From Bradyrhizobium sp. WSM471 (lineage in GTDB: Bacteria > Pseudomonadota > Alphaproteobacteria > Rhizobiales > Xanthobacteraceae): a DNA stretch of 64,000 bases. Where the stretch lies: assembly GCF_000244915.1 (NCBI RefSeq), contig NZ_CM001442.1:6572001-6636000 (forward strand). The letters are read 5' to 3'. A model generated the notes under the pieces. The model was given only the letters and a program-made list of their open reading frames with translations, made no database searches and was not told the origin of the DNA. Below, piece by piece: positions 25,936 through 35,639 of the stretch (position 1 is its first letter; each line of letters begins with the position of its first letter). Position numbers and translations under genes: made by a program.

Positions 25936-26523
25936 ATGCTGCTTCGCAGAGTGATGAGATTTGCCGCAATTGTGCTGATTCTGTCGTGCGGGAGCTTGGC
26001 CTACGCGCAGCAGCTTCCTGAAAATCCGACTCCAAGCGCCACCGCGACGGCTCCAGGCCTCAACCAGGAGCGCATCACCAACGCACCGCCACCGTCGGGA
26101 TCATCATCCGCAGGAACGGAGGCCGCCAAGACCGTGCAGCCTCAAGGCTACGTCACCTACAAGACGCCCTATGAATTCTGGTTAACCGGCCTCGCGATCG
26201 CATTGGTGGTCGCCATGGCAATCCTGCTGTGCGTGATGGCGGCGATCAGCAAGCTCACGCAGGAATTTTACAAGGCCTTCCTGATCCTTCTCGTGGTTTT
26301 TGCCGCACTGTTCCTGATCGTCGCCGGCTACACCGACACGCAGACAGCGCCCGTATTCAGCCTTCTCGGCACGATCGTCGGATATATTTTCGGCAAGTCG
26401 ACGCCGGGAGCGATCGAAGAATCCTCAAGCCGTCCGCCGGCTCCAGATACTGCCAACGAGGCTCTTCCCAATCAACCTGCACCACCGGCAGGCGGCAATG
26501 CCGCGCCGGCAGCAAGAGGTTAA
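25936..26523 (+). CDS. Exported membrane-anchored protein, unknown
   Basis: The 195-residue product starts with a signal-like segment (cleavage near A-Y-A-Q), then a Pro/Ser/Thr-rich linker, two transmembrane helices (about 85-108 and 113-132), a short membrane-proximal turn with a third hydrophobic stretch (F-S-L-L-G-T-I-V-G-Y-I-F-G-K), and a Pro-rich tail. Starts at 25936 or 25954 are both possible; 25936 has GGA upstream. The open frame from 25861 is longer but its N-terminus is not signal-like. No family was recognised. The following exported protein gene starts 22 bases later, suggesting an operon. Confidence 0.6.
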   Translation: MLLRRVMRFAAIVLILSCGSLAYAQQLPENPTPSATATAPGLNQERITNAPPPSGSSSAGTEAAKTVQPQGYVTYKTPYEFWLTGLAIALVVAMAILLCVMAAISKLTQEFYKAFLILLVVFAALFLIVAGYTDTQTAPVFSLLGTIVGYIFGKSTPGAIEESSSRPPAPDTANEALPNQPAPPAGGNAAPAARG

Positions 26524-26545
26524 CGTCGGACAAGAGGGTATCGTC

Positions 26546-27070
26546 ATGGACTGCTTACGCACCGCCATAACAACCGCCGGCCTCATTCTGATCCTGTCGA
26601 CGCAGATCGCATCAGGTCAATCGGCCCCGTCAGTCGGAAATCTCGGCTTGCGTGCTCCCAATCTGCAGACCACGATTGAGAGAAACGCGATCAGGCCTGA
26701 TCTGGCGCCGCACGTATTCTCTCCCAATCTGCCGACTTTGGCGCCAGGCCACACGTCCCCCGGCGCCACGATGGGTACGAATGTCGCTGCGTCTCTTCCG
26801 TCTCGGCTGCTGGCCGACCCCGTAGTCGGCGCAACGAGCGTCGGATTCTACAACGATGCCGGTCAGCCGCTCGGCTTTCAGTTCATTGTCGGCGGCGTTG
26901 CGCAAAGGATCGAACTGGCGCCCCGCCAGGTCCTGACGGTCGACGCTGCCAACGGCGATCTCAAGGCCATCGTTGGGACGGGAAATACCGACTTCCAAAC
27001 CGTGTTGGCACGCGGCAAAATCTACGTCTTGCGCGCCGACGGAGCCAAATGGGTGTTGGCCGCTTTCTGA
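26546..27070 (+). CDS. Exported protein, unknown
   Basis: The 174-residue protein has a signal peptide (cleavage near A-S-G-Q), an Asn/Pro-rich linker and a small C-terminal beta-rich domain of about 75 residues starting around V-G-F-Y-N-D-A-G and ending W-V-L-A-A-F. AGAGGG precedes the ATG at 26546; an earlier in-frame ATG at 26498 would overlap the preceding gene. No family was recognised. It forms a probable two-gene operon with the previous exported protein and is convergent with the polyamine transport genes. Confidence 0.6.
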   Translation: MDCLRTAITTAGLILILSTQIASGQSAPSVGNLGLRAPNLQTTIERNAIRPDLAPHVFSPNLPTLAPGHTSPGATMGTNVAASLPSRLLADPVVGATSVGFYNDAGQPLGFQFIVGGVAQRIELAPRQVLTVDAANGDLKAIVGTGNTDFQTVLARGKIYVLRADGAKWVLAAF

Positions 27071-27084
27071 GAGGCAGGCCTTTC

Positions 27085-27897
27085 TCACAACGGCGCCGCG
27101 CTCTCGCCCTGCGAGCTCGACAATTTCGAGGCGAGCGAGGCGATCACGATGACGACCGCGATCAAGGCGATCACCAGCGTGCAGATCGCGTTGATCTCGG
27201 GCTTCACCCCCAGCCGTACCTCTGAATAGATCCGGATCGGCAGCGTCGCGGAGCCCGGGCCGGTGGTGAAGCTCGCGATCACGAGATCGTCCAGCGACAG
27301 CGTGAAGGCGAGCATCCAGCCCGCGACGATCGCGGGCGCGATCAGCGGCAGCGTCACCGCCACGAACGCGCGCACGGGATCGCAGCCGAGATCCATCGCG
27401 GCCTCTTCCAAGGAGCGGTCGAGCGAACCGAGGCGGGACTGCACGACGACGGCGACGAAGCACGTCGTCAGCGTGGTGTGCGCGATCGTCACGGTCCAGA
27501 AGCCCCGCTCGGCGTTCAGCGCCACGAACAGCAGCAATAGCGACAATCCGGTAATCACCTCCGGCATCACCAATGGCGCGTAGAGCATGCCGGAGAACAG
27601 GGTGCGGCCGCGAAACCGCTCGCCGCGCGACAGCGCCAATGCGGCGAGCGTGCCGATCAGGGTCGCAATGGTCGCCGACGAAACCGCGACGCGCAGGCTC
27701 ATCCAGGCCGCCTCGATCATGGCGCGGTCATTGAAGAACTCGTGATACCAGCGCAGCGACCAGCCGCCCCACACCGTCACCAGCCGCGAGGCGTTGAAGG
27801 AATAGATGACGAGGATCAGGATCGGCAGATAGAGGAGGGCCAGACCCAGCGCGAGCGAGGCGACGTTGAAGCGGGACAGGCGGGAGACCTTGCGCAT
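27085..27897 (-). CDS. potI: Polyamine-type ABC transporter permease (PotI/PotC)
   Basis: This 270-residue inner-membrane permease has six segments and the PotC/PotI EAA loop (E-E-A-A-M-D-L-G-C-D-P-V-R-A-F). The F-S-L-D-D-L-V-I-A-S-F motif is characteristic of polyamine permeases of this class. The start at 27897 is preceded by GTGAGG and lies four bases after the stop of the upstream permease, so translation is probably coupled. The substrate is likely putrescine or spermidine by family, but related transporters carry other amines. Confidence 0.88.
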   Translation of the reverse strand: MRKVSRLSRFNVASLALGLALLYLPILILVIYSFNASRLVTVWGGWSLRWYHEFFNDRAMIEAAWMSLRVAVSSATIATLIGTLAALALSRGERFRGRTLFSGMLYAPLVMPEVITGLSLLLLFVALNAERGFWTVTIAHTTLTTCFVAVVVQSRLGSLDRSLEEAAMDLGCDPVRAFVAVTLPLIAPAIVAGWMLAFTLSLDDLVIASFTTGPGSATLPIRIYSEVRLGVKPEINAICTLVIALIAVVIVIASLASKLSSSQGESAAPL

Positions 27898-27901
27898 CGC
27901 C

Positions 27902-28816
27902 TCACCGCCCCTGTTCCAGCTGCCGCTTCTGCAGCCGTTCATACAGCAGCAGCGGGACCAGCAGCACCACCAGCAGTACGATGGCCGCGGCGGAGGCGAC
28001 CGGCCAGTCCTTGTTGGTGAAGAACTCGAGCCACAAGGTCTGGCCGATCATCAGGGAATTGGAGCCGGCCAGGAGATCCGGAATGACGAACTCGCCGACG
28101 ATGGGGATGAAGCACAGCAGCACGCCGGCGCCGACGCCGGGCAGCGACAGCGGGAAGGTGACGAGCCAGAACACCTGCCAGCGCGGTGCGCCGAGATCGG
28201 AGGCGGCCTCCTCCAGCACCGGCTCCATTTTGGCCAGCGTGGCGTAGAGCGGCAGGATCATGAACGGCAGGTAGGAATAGACGATGCCGATATACATCGC
28301 GTTGTCGGTGGAGAGCCACACCACCGGCTGACTGACCAGATGCAGCGCCAGCAGGATCTGGTTGAGCAGCCCGTCATGCTGGAGGATGTTGATCCAGGCA
28401 TAGATGCGGATCAGGAACGAAGTCCAGAACGGCACGATCACCAGCACCATCGCCACGGCCTGCCAGCGCGCCGGCAGCCGCGCCATGCCGTAGGCGATAG
28501 GATAGCCGATCAGAAGCAACAGCGCGGTCGCGGTGACGGCGACGGTGAGGCTACGCACATAGGCGAACACGTAGATGTCGTCGGAGACGAGCAGCCGGAA
28601 ATTGTCGATCGACAGCGCGGCAAAGGCGGACTTCAGCGCCCCCCATCCCGCCATCAGGTCGAACACCGGCTCGTAAGGCGGCTGCGCGATCGCCGTCTGC
28701 GACAGGCTGATCTTCAGCACGAAGCCGAACGGCACCAGGAAGAACAGCACCATCCAGACATAGGGCGCGATCGCGGCAAGTCGAGCCGGTCGCGCAAAAA
28801 TGCGGCGCGCGCTCAT
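27902..28816 (-). CDS. potH: Polyamine-type ABC transporter permease (PotH/PotB)
   Basis: This 304-residue permease has an N-terminal membrane segment with P-F-G-F-V-L-K-I-S, the P-F-W-T-S-F-L-I-R-I-Y-A-W motif typical of PotH/PotB, and an EAA loop (E-E-A-A-S-D-L-G-A-P-R-W-Q-V-F). Its start overlaps the stop of the ATPase gene by four bases. It forms the heterodimeric channel with the PotI-type protein downstream. Confidence 0.9.
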   Translation of the reverse strand: MSARRIFARPARLAAIAPYVWMVLFFLVPFGFVLKISLSQTAIAQPPYEPVFDLMAGWGALKSAFAALSIDNFRLLVSDDIYVFAYVRSLTVAVTATALLLLIGYPIAYGMARLPARWQAVAMVLVIVPFWTSFLIRIYAWINILQHDGLLNQILLALHLVSQPVVWLSTDNAMYIGIVYSYLPFMILPLYATLAKMEPVLEEAASDLGAPRWQVFWLVTFPLSLPGVGAGVLLCFIPIVGEFVIPDLLAGSNSLMIGQTLWLEFFTNKDWPVASAAAIVLLVVLLVPLLLYERLQKRQLEQGR

Positions 28817-29982
28817 GAGGGCAGCACCACGCAGTCGTCGGGCGTAAACCAGGCGACGACAGGCTGGTTCAGGCTGTAGGCGTCGACGTCAAGGCGCGCG
28901 CTGTTGGCGACCGAGGCCTGCAGCATCCCTCCGGCATCGAGCTTCACCTTGTAAGTGGTGGTTCCGCCGAGATAGCAGATGTCGGCGATCACGCCGTCCA
29001 GCTGGTTGATGGCCGTTTCATGACCGGCTTCCCTCACCGGACCACGGCGCGACAGCTTGATCTTCTCGGGGCGGATCGCAACCGATAATCTGACCTCACC
29101 GAACGGCCCGCGCGGCTCCGCCACCACCAGCGGTCCCGCATCACGCGTGCCTATGACCAGACGATGACCGTCGCGTAATTTGGACTCGGCGTCGAACAAA
29201 TTGATGTCGCCGACAAACTCCGCGATCCAGCGCGAGCGTGGCGCCTCATAGAGCTCGCGGGGACTCGCCACCTGCGCGAGCTTGCCCTCCCTCATCACGC
29301 CGATCCGGCTCGCCATCGTCATCGCCTCTTCCTGATCGTGGGTGACGATGATGAAGGTCATGCCGAGCCGGCGCTGAAGCTCCATCAGCTCGCCTTGGGT
29401 GCTTTCGCGCAGCTTCTTGTCCAGCGCTGCGAGCGGCTCATCGAGCAGAAGGAGCTGCGGGCGCCGCGCCAGTGCGCGCGCCAACGCCACGCGCTGGCGC
29501 TGCCCTCCGGAGAGCTGATCGGGCTTGCGCTTCTCGAGCCCATCGAGCTTCACCAGCGCGACCATCTCCGCAACGCGCGTGACGATGTCGGCGCGCGCCA
29601 TGCCGGCGCGCTTCAGGCCGAAGGCGATGTTGTCGCGCACCGACAGGTGCGGAAACAGCGCGTAGTTCTGGAACATCATGTTGATCGGCCGCTCATGCGG
29701 CAGCGCCTGCGCGATGTCCTTGCCGCCGAGCAGGATGCGCCCTTGATCCGGCGCTTCGAAACCGGCGAGCATGCGCAGAAGCGTGGTCTTGCCGCAGCCG
29801 CTGGGCCCGAGCAGTGCAAAGAACTCGCCGGCCTTGATGTCGAGCGACACGCCGTCGACGGCCCGGAACGTCCCGAACGTCTTGGCGACGCCCTCGATGC
29901 GCAGCAGCGGCTCGCCGGCCGCGAACTGCGTCTCTCCAACCGCCTCCGCGGCGGCGTCTGTTCCGGGCAATTCGTCAGTCAT
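28813..29982 (-). CDS. potG: Polyamine-type ABC transporter ATP-binding protein (PotG/PotA)
   Basis: The 389-residue ATPase has Walker A (G-P-S-G-C-G-K-T-T), Q-loop, signature L-S-G-G-Q-R-Q-R-V, Walker B (L-L-L-L-D-E-P) and the H-loop. A C-terminal TOBE-type domain (about 290-385) includes A-I-R-P-E-K-I. The start at 29982 has AGGGA just upstream; an in-frame ATG at 30033 adds an unconserved extension. It powers the two permeases downstream. No periplasmic binding protein gene lies next to the operon. The gene upstream on the same strand is glpD, 74 bases away. Confidence 0.9.
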   Translation of the reverse strand: MTDELPGTDAAAEAVGETQFAAGEPLLRIEGVAKTFGTFRAVDGVSLDIKAGEFFALLGPSGCGKTTLLRMLAGFEAPDQGRILLGGKDIAQALPHERPINMMFQNYALFPHLSVRDNIAFGLKRAGMARADIVTRVAEMVALVKLDGLEKRKPDQLSGGQRQRVALARALARRPQLLLLDEPLAALDKKLRESTQGELMELQRRLGMTFIIVTHDQEEAMTMASRIGVMREGKLAQVASPRELYEAPRSRWIAEFVGDINLFDAESKLRDGHRLVIGTRDAGPLVVAEPRGPFGEVRLSVAIRPEKIKLSRRGPVREAGHETAINQLDGVIADICYLGGTTTYKVKLDAGGMLQASVANSARLDVDAYSLNQPVVAWFTPDDCVVLPS

Positions 29983-30056
29983 GTCCCTGCCAACCCCAAT
30001 CCCGCCGCACGCTAGCGGCCGATCGTCCCTCACTCAACCGGTTAGAGGCGGTTCGT

Positions 30057-31514
30057 TCACGCATTCGCCATGAACGCGGCCAGCGCATCGCATTCCTGCG
30101 CTGACATCGTCAGGCCGAGCTTGGAGCGGCGCCACAGGATGTCCTCGGGAAAACGCGCCCATTCGTGGGCCATGAGATGGCGCACCTCGGCCCCGGTCAG
30201 TTCGGGACCGAAGGCGGGGCCGAGATCGTCCCGGGTCTTCGCCTCGGCAAGCACAGCCGATAGCCGCGAGCCATAGGCCGCGACGAGGCGTTGGGCCTGC
30301 GTCTCCGAGAGAAAGCGCCAGCGGTCACGCGCAAGATCGACTTCGATGTCGAAACGATCCCAGGCAAAATCTCCGCCCGGTAGCGCCACGCCTGCGGTCC
30401 AGGGCGGCGACATCGGATAGAACGGCGTCAACTTCGTCACCGCACGCTCCGCCCGCAGGCGCGAGGTGGTGACGTCACCCCCGAACATCGTGATCAGCGG
30501 CGCCTTGCGCCGGCGCGCGTGGAACAGCGTCGTGCCATCACGCCCGCGCACGGACGCCAGCGTCAGGTTGACGCCGGAGACCGCGCGCACCACGTCGGTC
30601 GGGGCAACGCGCTCGCGGAAATAGCGACTGGCCGCTTCGCAGAGATAGCTGACGTCGGCACCCGGCATCGCGACGATCGCGGGATCGCCGGTGAAATCGT
30701 GCGTGACTGTTCCGATCAGGGTGAAATCGCGATCGAGGGGACTCGCGAAGATCAGCCGGCCATCGCTGTTCTGGAAGACGTAGACGTTATCGGAATCAAA
30801 CAAGCGCGGGACGATGATCTGGCTCATCTGCATCGCCGCCATGGCGGGTTGCGGCTGCCGCAGCACGGTCTCGGCGACCATCGACGTCCAGCCGCCGGTG
30901 GCGTTGGCCAGTGCCCGGGCCGTGATCGTGCGACGATGGCCGCGGTCGACCACCGCGAGCCGCCATGTGTCGGTTCGATCGGCGCGCACACAGCGCGCTC
31001 CAGTCCGAATCACGGCGCCGCGCTCGGCCGCACCCAGTGCCGTGAGCACCACCAGTCGGGAATCGTCGACGACGCAATCCGAATATTCGAAGGCCGTGCC
31101 GAATGGTCGCTTCAGCGCGTTGCCGACCGGATGATGCGTGATGTCGAGGGTCGCCGTTGCAGGCAGGCCGCTCCGGCTGGTGAGGCTGTCGTAGAGGAGC
31201 AGGCCCACGCGCAGCAGCCATGGTGGGCGCTCGTCGGAATGCGCCGGGATCACGAAGCGCATCGGCCGAACCAGATGCGGCGCGATCCGGAGCCAGGTCC
31301 GGCGCTCGGCGAGCGCCCGGCGCACCCGTCGGAAGCCACGCCGTTCCAGCACCGAGAGATCGCCATGGATCAGCCGCGGTGTTGCCGAGGACGCCGCGCC
31401 GCCCAGATCGCCCTGCTCCAACAGGATGACCCGCAGGCCGCGGCCGGCGGCATCGCGCGCGAGGCTGACACCGTTCAGGCCGCCGCCGATGATCGCAAAA
31501 TCGTAATCCGCCAT
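30057..31514 (-). CDS. glpD: Aerobic glycerol-3-phosphate dehydrogenase
   Basis: This 485-residue FAD enzyme oxidises sn-glycerol 3-phosphate to dihydroxyacetone phosphate and passes electrons to quinone at the inner membrane. The FAD-binding G-G-G-L-N-G motif is at residues 10-15, with the adjacent G-G-A-A-S-S-A-T-P-R-L-I-H-G segment, a conserved R-A-V-S-G-V in the middle, and the C-terminal DAO-C domain. Length is close to E. coli GlpD. The ATG at 31514 gives the canonical N-terminus; a much longer frame upstream overlaps the GGDEF/EAL gene and is spurious. No other glp genes are adjacent. Confidence 0.93.
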   Translation of the reverse strand: MADYDFAIIGGGLNGVSLARDAAGRGLRVILLEQGDLGGAASSATPRLIHGDLSVLERRGFRRVRRALAERRTWLRIAPHLVRPMRFVIPAHSDERPPWLLRVGLLLYDSLTSRSGLPATATLDITHHPVGNALKRPFGTAFEYSDCVVDDSRLVVLTALGAAERGAVIRTGARCVRADRTDTWRLAVVDRGHRRTITARALANATGGWTSMVAETVLRQPQPAMAAMQMSQIIVPRLFDSDNVYVFQNSDGRLIFASPLDRDFTLIGTVTHDFTGDPAIVAMPGADVSYLCEAASRYFRERVAPTDVVRAVSGVNLTLASVRGRDGTTLFHARRRKAPLITMFGGDVTTSRLRAERAVTKLTPFYPMSPPWTAGVALPGGDFAWDRFDIEVDLARDRWRFLSETQAQRLVAAYGSRLSAVLAEAKTRDDLGPAFGPELTGAEVRHLMAHEWARFPEDILWRRSKLGLTMSAQECDALAAFMANA

Positions 31515-31554
31515 GAAGCCGTCGAATGGGAAGCGAAAGAAGCGCCCACCATGA

Positions 31555-34239
31555 CTAGCCGGTCTTGAGCGCAAGCTCCATGACTTCGGCGCGACCGACG
31601 AGGCCGGCATATTGCCCGATCGGCAGGGGCTTGCCGAGCAGATAGCCCTGCACGCCATCACAGCCTTCTTCGGCGAGGAAGACGAGCTGTTCCAGCGTCT
31701 CGACGCCCTCGGCGACGATCGACATGTCCAGGCCATGGCCGAGATCGATCACCGCGCGCACGATCGCCGCCGATTGCGGGTTGCGGCCGAGATTGATGAT
31801 GAAGGCGCGGTCGATCTTGATCTTGTCGAACGGGAACGCCTGGAGATAGCTCAGCGAGGAATAGCCGCTGCCGAAATCGTCCATGGAAATGCGCACGCCG
31901 AGCGCCTTGAGCCGGCGCAGCAGCGCAAGACCGCGATCGAAGTCCTCGATCAGCACGCCCTCGGTGATCTCGAGCTCGAGCCGGCCGGGTGCGAGACCCG
32001 TCTCGAGCAGGATGGAATGGACGAGCCCGACCACGTCGCCGTGCATGAACTGGGCCGGCGACAGGTTGACCGCGATCTGAAGCGGCTTCGGCCAGGACGC
32101 GGCCTCGCGGCAGGCCTCGCGCAGGATCCACTCGCCCATCTCGACGATCAGGCCGCTTTCCTCCGCGATCGGGATGAATTCGGCCGGGGAGACCTGGCCG
32201 CGCACCGGATGCTGCCAGCGCGCCAGCGCCTCGAAGCCGATGATCTCGCTCTCGGCGACACTGAGGCCCGCGGCGCCCTGCGGCTGGAAGGCGAGCGACA
32301 GCTCGCCGTTCTTGATCGCCACCGAAAGGTCTTGGTGCAGCACGCGACGATCGCGGATCTGCTGGTCCATCTCCGGCTGGAACAGGCTGATCGTGCCGCG
32401 CGATTTCTGCTTGGCGCGGAACAGCGCCGCGCCGGCATTGGCGAGCAACGAGGCGGCGTCGGCGCCGTTGTGCGGGAAGATCGACATGCCGGTGGTGACG
32501 CCGGCGCGGACCGGGCGGCCCTCGATCTGGAATTCCTTGGCGATCGCAGCACCGATCTGCTGCGCCAGGGCGAGACCTGCGTCCGGCTGTTTGCCGTCGA
32601 TGATCAGGCCGAACTCGTCGCCGGACAGGCGCGCCACCACGCCGCCGCGCGCGGAGTCCTGGAGCCGCTGGGCCACCTCGACCAGGAGCTTGTCGCCGTG
32701 CGCATGACCGAAGACGTCGTTGACCTCCTTGAGGCCGTCGAGATCGACGCACAGAACCGCGAACTCCTCGCCGGTGCCCTCGCAGGCCTCGATCATCTGG
32801 GTCAACGCCTGCAGGAATGCGGCACGGTTCGGCAAATCGGTGAGGCCGTCGTGATAGGCCATGTGCGCCATGCGCGACTCGGTCTGCCGGCGATCGGTGA
32901 CGTCCTCGTGGGTCTTGATCAGATATTGCGGCTCCCCGGTGTCGCTCAGCACGGTGGCGCGGCGGGTGAGGAACAGCCGCAGCCCGTCCTTGGTGGAGAT
33001 CGGGTGCTCTTCGGTGATCATCCCACGCTTCTTGATCGCGGCTTCGTCGCGCGCGATGATCAGCTTGGCTTCCTTGGGATTGAAAATGTCGGACGCGGTC
33101 AGGCCCGTGGCTTCCTCGCGCCTGCGGTTAAGGATCGTCTCAGCGCTGCGGTTGGCGAGCAGGTAGCGACCGTCCTTGACCTGCTCGACGATCAGCGCCA
33201 CCGGGATGTTATCGACCACGAGCTCCAGGAACTTCTTCGTGCTCTCCAGCTCCTGCGACAGCGAGCGGCGGTCGGTAACGTCCTCGAAAACCACCAGCAG
33301 GAATTCAGGCTTGTTGCTCTCGTTGCGGACCACGATCCGGATCGAGGCCACCATGCGCTGGGTCGCGCCGCGCTCGACCTCGAATTCGTTGCGGTACTGG
33401 CCGGCGGGCGCGATCAGCGCCGCCCGATCGGTCGCCTCGATGCTGGCCGCCGATTTCGGCCCGAACAGCTCGCGCGCGTTCTTGCCGACAACCTGGTCCC
33501 GCGAAAATCCCCAGAAGCGCTCATAGGCGCTATTGGCGAAGATGTAGCGACCATCCTCGATGTTCTTCGCGGCCACGCAGGCCGGCACGTGGTCCAGCAA
33601 TGTTTCCAGGAACTGCTTGGTGGAGGCGAGCTGCCGCGATAGCTTGCGCTGCTCGGTGACGTCCAGATGCGTCGCCACCGAGCCGCCGTTGGGCAGCACG
33701 AAATACTTCACCAGGATGGCCCGCCCGTCCGGCAGTTCGGTGATCAGGCCATTCGGGCTTGCCGCCTTCTCGTAGAACTCATCGTCGGAAGCACCGAGCA
33801 CCCCTCGCTGGCGCCGCAGCTCGAGGATGTCGTGGCCGGTCATGCCCGCCCAGATGTCCGACCGCATCAAGCCGTAGATATCGAGATAGCGATCGTTGCA
33901 GAAGATGATGCGCCGCTGTGCATCCGTCATCACCACGCCCTGGTTGAGATTGTTCATGGCGGAGGAGACAAAGGCATTGCGCCGCAGCTGCAGACGCCTG
34001 GTCCGGCGCAGCGAGGAATGGATCCACAGCGCGATCGCGACGAGGAACGAGCAGATCACGACGCCCGCGATCAGGGCTTCCCAGATCACGTCGGGATTGA
34101 GCTCGCCGAGATAGCTCGGAGGAGTGAAGCTGTCGGAGAGGGCAAAGGCGCGCGCAGGCGCCACCGCTGCGGCCAAGCACACGACGGCCTGCACCGCAAT
34201 CGGAAGCGCGCTGCCCGCGTGCCAGTTCTTCTCAGCCAT
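31555..34239 (-). CDS. Membrane PAS-GGDEF-EAL signalling protein
   Basis: The 894-residue protein has two N-terminal hydrophobic segments (about 15-35 and 53-75), three PAS domains (about 90-195, 205-325 and 335-455), a GGDEF domain (about 460-620) and an EAL domain (about 635-880). The diguanylate cyclase motif is S-G-D-E-F at 539-543 rather than G-G-D-E-F, so cyclase activity is uncertain. The EAL domain keeps Glu670 in E-A-L, the N-L-S, E-I-T-E, D-D-F-G-S-G and E-G-V-E-T motifs, so c-di-GMP phosphodiesterase activity is likely. It probably senses redox or ligand cues through the PAS domains at the membrane. The start is the first ATG after a short leader. Confidence 0.92.
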   Translation of the reverse strand: MAEKNWHAGSALPIAVQAVVCLAAAVAPARAFALSDSFTPPSYLGELNPDVIWEALIAGVVICSFLVAIALWIHSSLRRTRRLQLRRNAFVSSAMNNLNQGVVMTDAQRRIIFCNDRYLDIYGLMRSDIWAGMTGHDILELRRQRGVLGASDDEFYEKAASPNGLITELPDGRAILVKYFVLPNGGSVATHLDVTEQRKLSRQLASTKQFLETLLDHVPACVAAKNIEDGRYIFANSAYERFWGFSRDQVVGKNARELFGPKSAASIEATDRAALIAPAGQYRNEFEVERGATQRMVASIRIVVRNESNKPEFLLVVFEDVTDRRSLSQELESTKKFLELVVDNIPVALIVEQVKDGRYLLANRSAETILNRRREEATGLTASDIFNPKEAKLIIARDEAAIKKRGMITEEHPISTKDGLRLFLTRRATVLSDTGEPQYLIKTHEDVTDRRQTESRMAHMAYHDGLTDLPNRAAFLQALTQMIEACEGTGEEFAVLCVDLDGLKEVNDVFGHAHGDKLLVEVAQRLQDSARGGVVARLSGDEFGLIIDGKQPDAGLALAQQIGAAIAKEFQIEGRPVRAGVTTGMSIFPHNGADAASLLANAGAALFRAKQKSRGTISLFQPEMDQQIRDRRVLHQDLSVAIKNGELSLAFQPQGAAGLSVAESEIIGFEALARWQHPVRGQVSPAEFIPIAEESGLIVEMGEWILREACREAASWPKPLQIAVNLSPAQFMHGDVVGLVHSILLETGLAPGRLELEITEGVLIEDFDRGLALLRRLKALGVRISMDDFGSGYSSLSYLQAFPFDKIKIDRAFIINLGRNPQSAAIVRAVIDLGHGLDMSIVAEGVETLEQLVFLAEEGCDGVQGYLLGKPLPIGQYAGLVGRAEVMELALKTG

Positions 34240-34441
34240 CAGCCACCCGCGATTTCAACGTCGGATTGTCTGGTCTCGCGGGTTTGGATCGGGTAAACGC
34301 CTGTACGCGCAACGGAAAAATGTGGCATCAAATACGGCAATTGCCCTGACATGATAAATTCTTCCTTAACGGAAAACGCCCCCGCGCCGCCCTCCCCAGG
34401 CGTGAGGCCATCGTCGCTTCGAGCGGACGTCCTGCACAACC

Positions 34442-35545
34442 ATGGATAGGGTCGACTGCGTCGTCATCGGAGCTGGCGTGATCGGGCTCGCGGTGGCTCG
34501 AAAGCTGGCGCAAGCCGGGCGCGAGGTGATCGTGCTCGAGGAAGCCGAGGCCATCGGCACCATCACCTCCTCGCGCAACAGCGAGGTGATCCATGCCGGC
34601 ATCTACTATCGCGCCGGAAGCTGGATGGCGCGCATGTGCGTCGACGGCAAGCACGCGCTCTACCGTTACTGTTCCGAGCGCGGCATCCCGCACAGGAATT
34701 GCGGCAAGCTGATCGTCGCGACCAATCCGAAAGAGACCGAGAAGCTGCAATCGATCAAGGCGCATGCCGAGGCCAACGGCGTGCTCGACATGCAGTTGCT
34801 CACGGGCGATGCGGCATGTGCGCTGGAGCCGGCGCTCGCCTGCGACGCCGCGCTGCTGTCGCCGTCGACCGGCATCATCGACAGTCACGCCTATATGCTC
34901 TCGCTGCGCGGCGAAGCCGAGGATGCGGGCGCGGCGTTCGCGTTCCACACCCCGCTGATCCGTGCCAAGGCGACTGCCGGCGTCATCGAGATCGAGGCGG
35001 GCGGCGAAGCGCCGATGACCCTGCAATGCAGCCTCCTCGTCAACGCCGCCGGGCTCTCGGCGACCACGGTGGCGCGCAGCATCGAGGGCATGCCGCTGGA
35101 TCGGATCCCGACGGCCTACCTCGCCAAGGGAAACTACTTCAGCTGCAATGCCAGAGCACCGTTCTCGCGCCTGATCTATCCGGTGCCAGAGCCCGGTGGC
35201 CTAGGAGTGCATCTGACGCTGGACATGGCAGGGCAGGCCCGTTTCGGCCCCGACGTCGAGTGGATCGAGACGATCGACTATGAGGTCGACCCGTCACGCG
35301 CCGAGCGCTTCTACCCGGCGATACGCAAATACTGGCCGACGCTGCCTGACGGCGCGCTCATGCCGAGCTATTCGGGTATCCGCCCGAAGATCGTGCCGCC
35401 GGCGGTGGCTACGCAGGATTTCTTGATGCAGGGCCCGCGCGATCACGGCGTCGACGGCCTGATCAATCTGTTCGGCATCGAGTCACCCGGATTGACGTCA
35501 TCGCTCGCGATCGCGGATCACGTCGCCGAACTCGCAAACACCTAG
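34442..35545 (+). CDS. FAD-dependent oxidoreductase, L-2-hydroxyglutarate oxidase-like
   Basis: The 367-residue DAO-family flavoprotein has the FAD-binding V-I-G-A-G-V-I-G motif at residues 8-15 and the [12 protein letters not shown] motif that is characteristic of LhgO and its mitochondrial relative L2HGDH. The C-terminal region has Y-S-G-I-R-P-K and [11 protein letters not shown]. These support oxidation of a 2-hydroxy acid such as L-2-hydroxyglutarate, although related family members act on other hydroxy acids. It is divergent from the PAS-GGDEF-EAL gene across about 200 bases. Confidence 0.85.
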   Translation: MDRVDCVVIGAGVIGLAVARKLAQAGREVIVLEEAEAIGTITSSRNSEVIHAGIYYRAGSWMARMCVDGKHALYRYCSERGIPHRNCGKLIVATNPKETEKLQSIKAHAEANGVLDMQLLTGDAACALEPALACDAALLSPSTGIIDSHAYMLSLRGEAEDAGAAFAFHTPLIRAKATAGVIEIEAGGEAPMTLQCSLLVNAAGLSATTVARSIEGMPLDRIPTAYLAKGNYFSCNARAPFSRLIYPVPEPGGLGVHLTLDMAGQARFGPDVEWIETIDYEVDPSRAERFYPAIRKYWPTLPDGALMPSYSGIRPKIVPPAVATQDFLMQGPRDHGVDGLINLFGIESPGLTSSLAIADHVAELANT

Positions 35546-35639
35546 CGCTCAAAAGCGAACTGAAGTCTGGTCACGTGCAAAGAACCGCGGCCAAACAAGG
35601 CGCCGGAGCCGCGCGAATCCTTGCACGTGCGCGCCTCGC

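Noticed and set aside
31612..33642. 676-codon frame antisense to the PAS-GGDEF-EAL gene
   Set aside because: It is a codon-bias shadow; the minus-strand protein has complete domain motifs and this one has none.
34239..34439. 66-codon minus-strand frame upstream of the PAS-GGDEF-EAL gene
   Set aside because: No clear ribosome-binding site, mixed composition and it overlaps the divergent promoter region.
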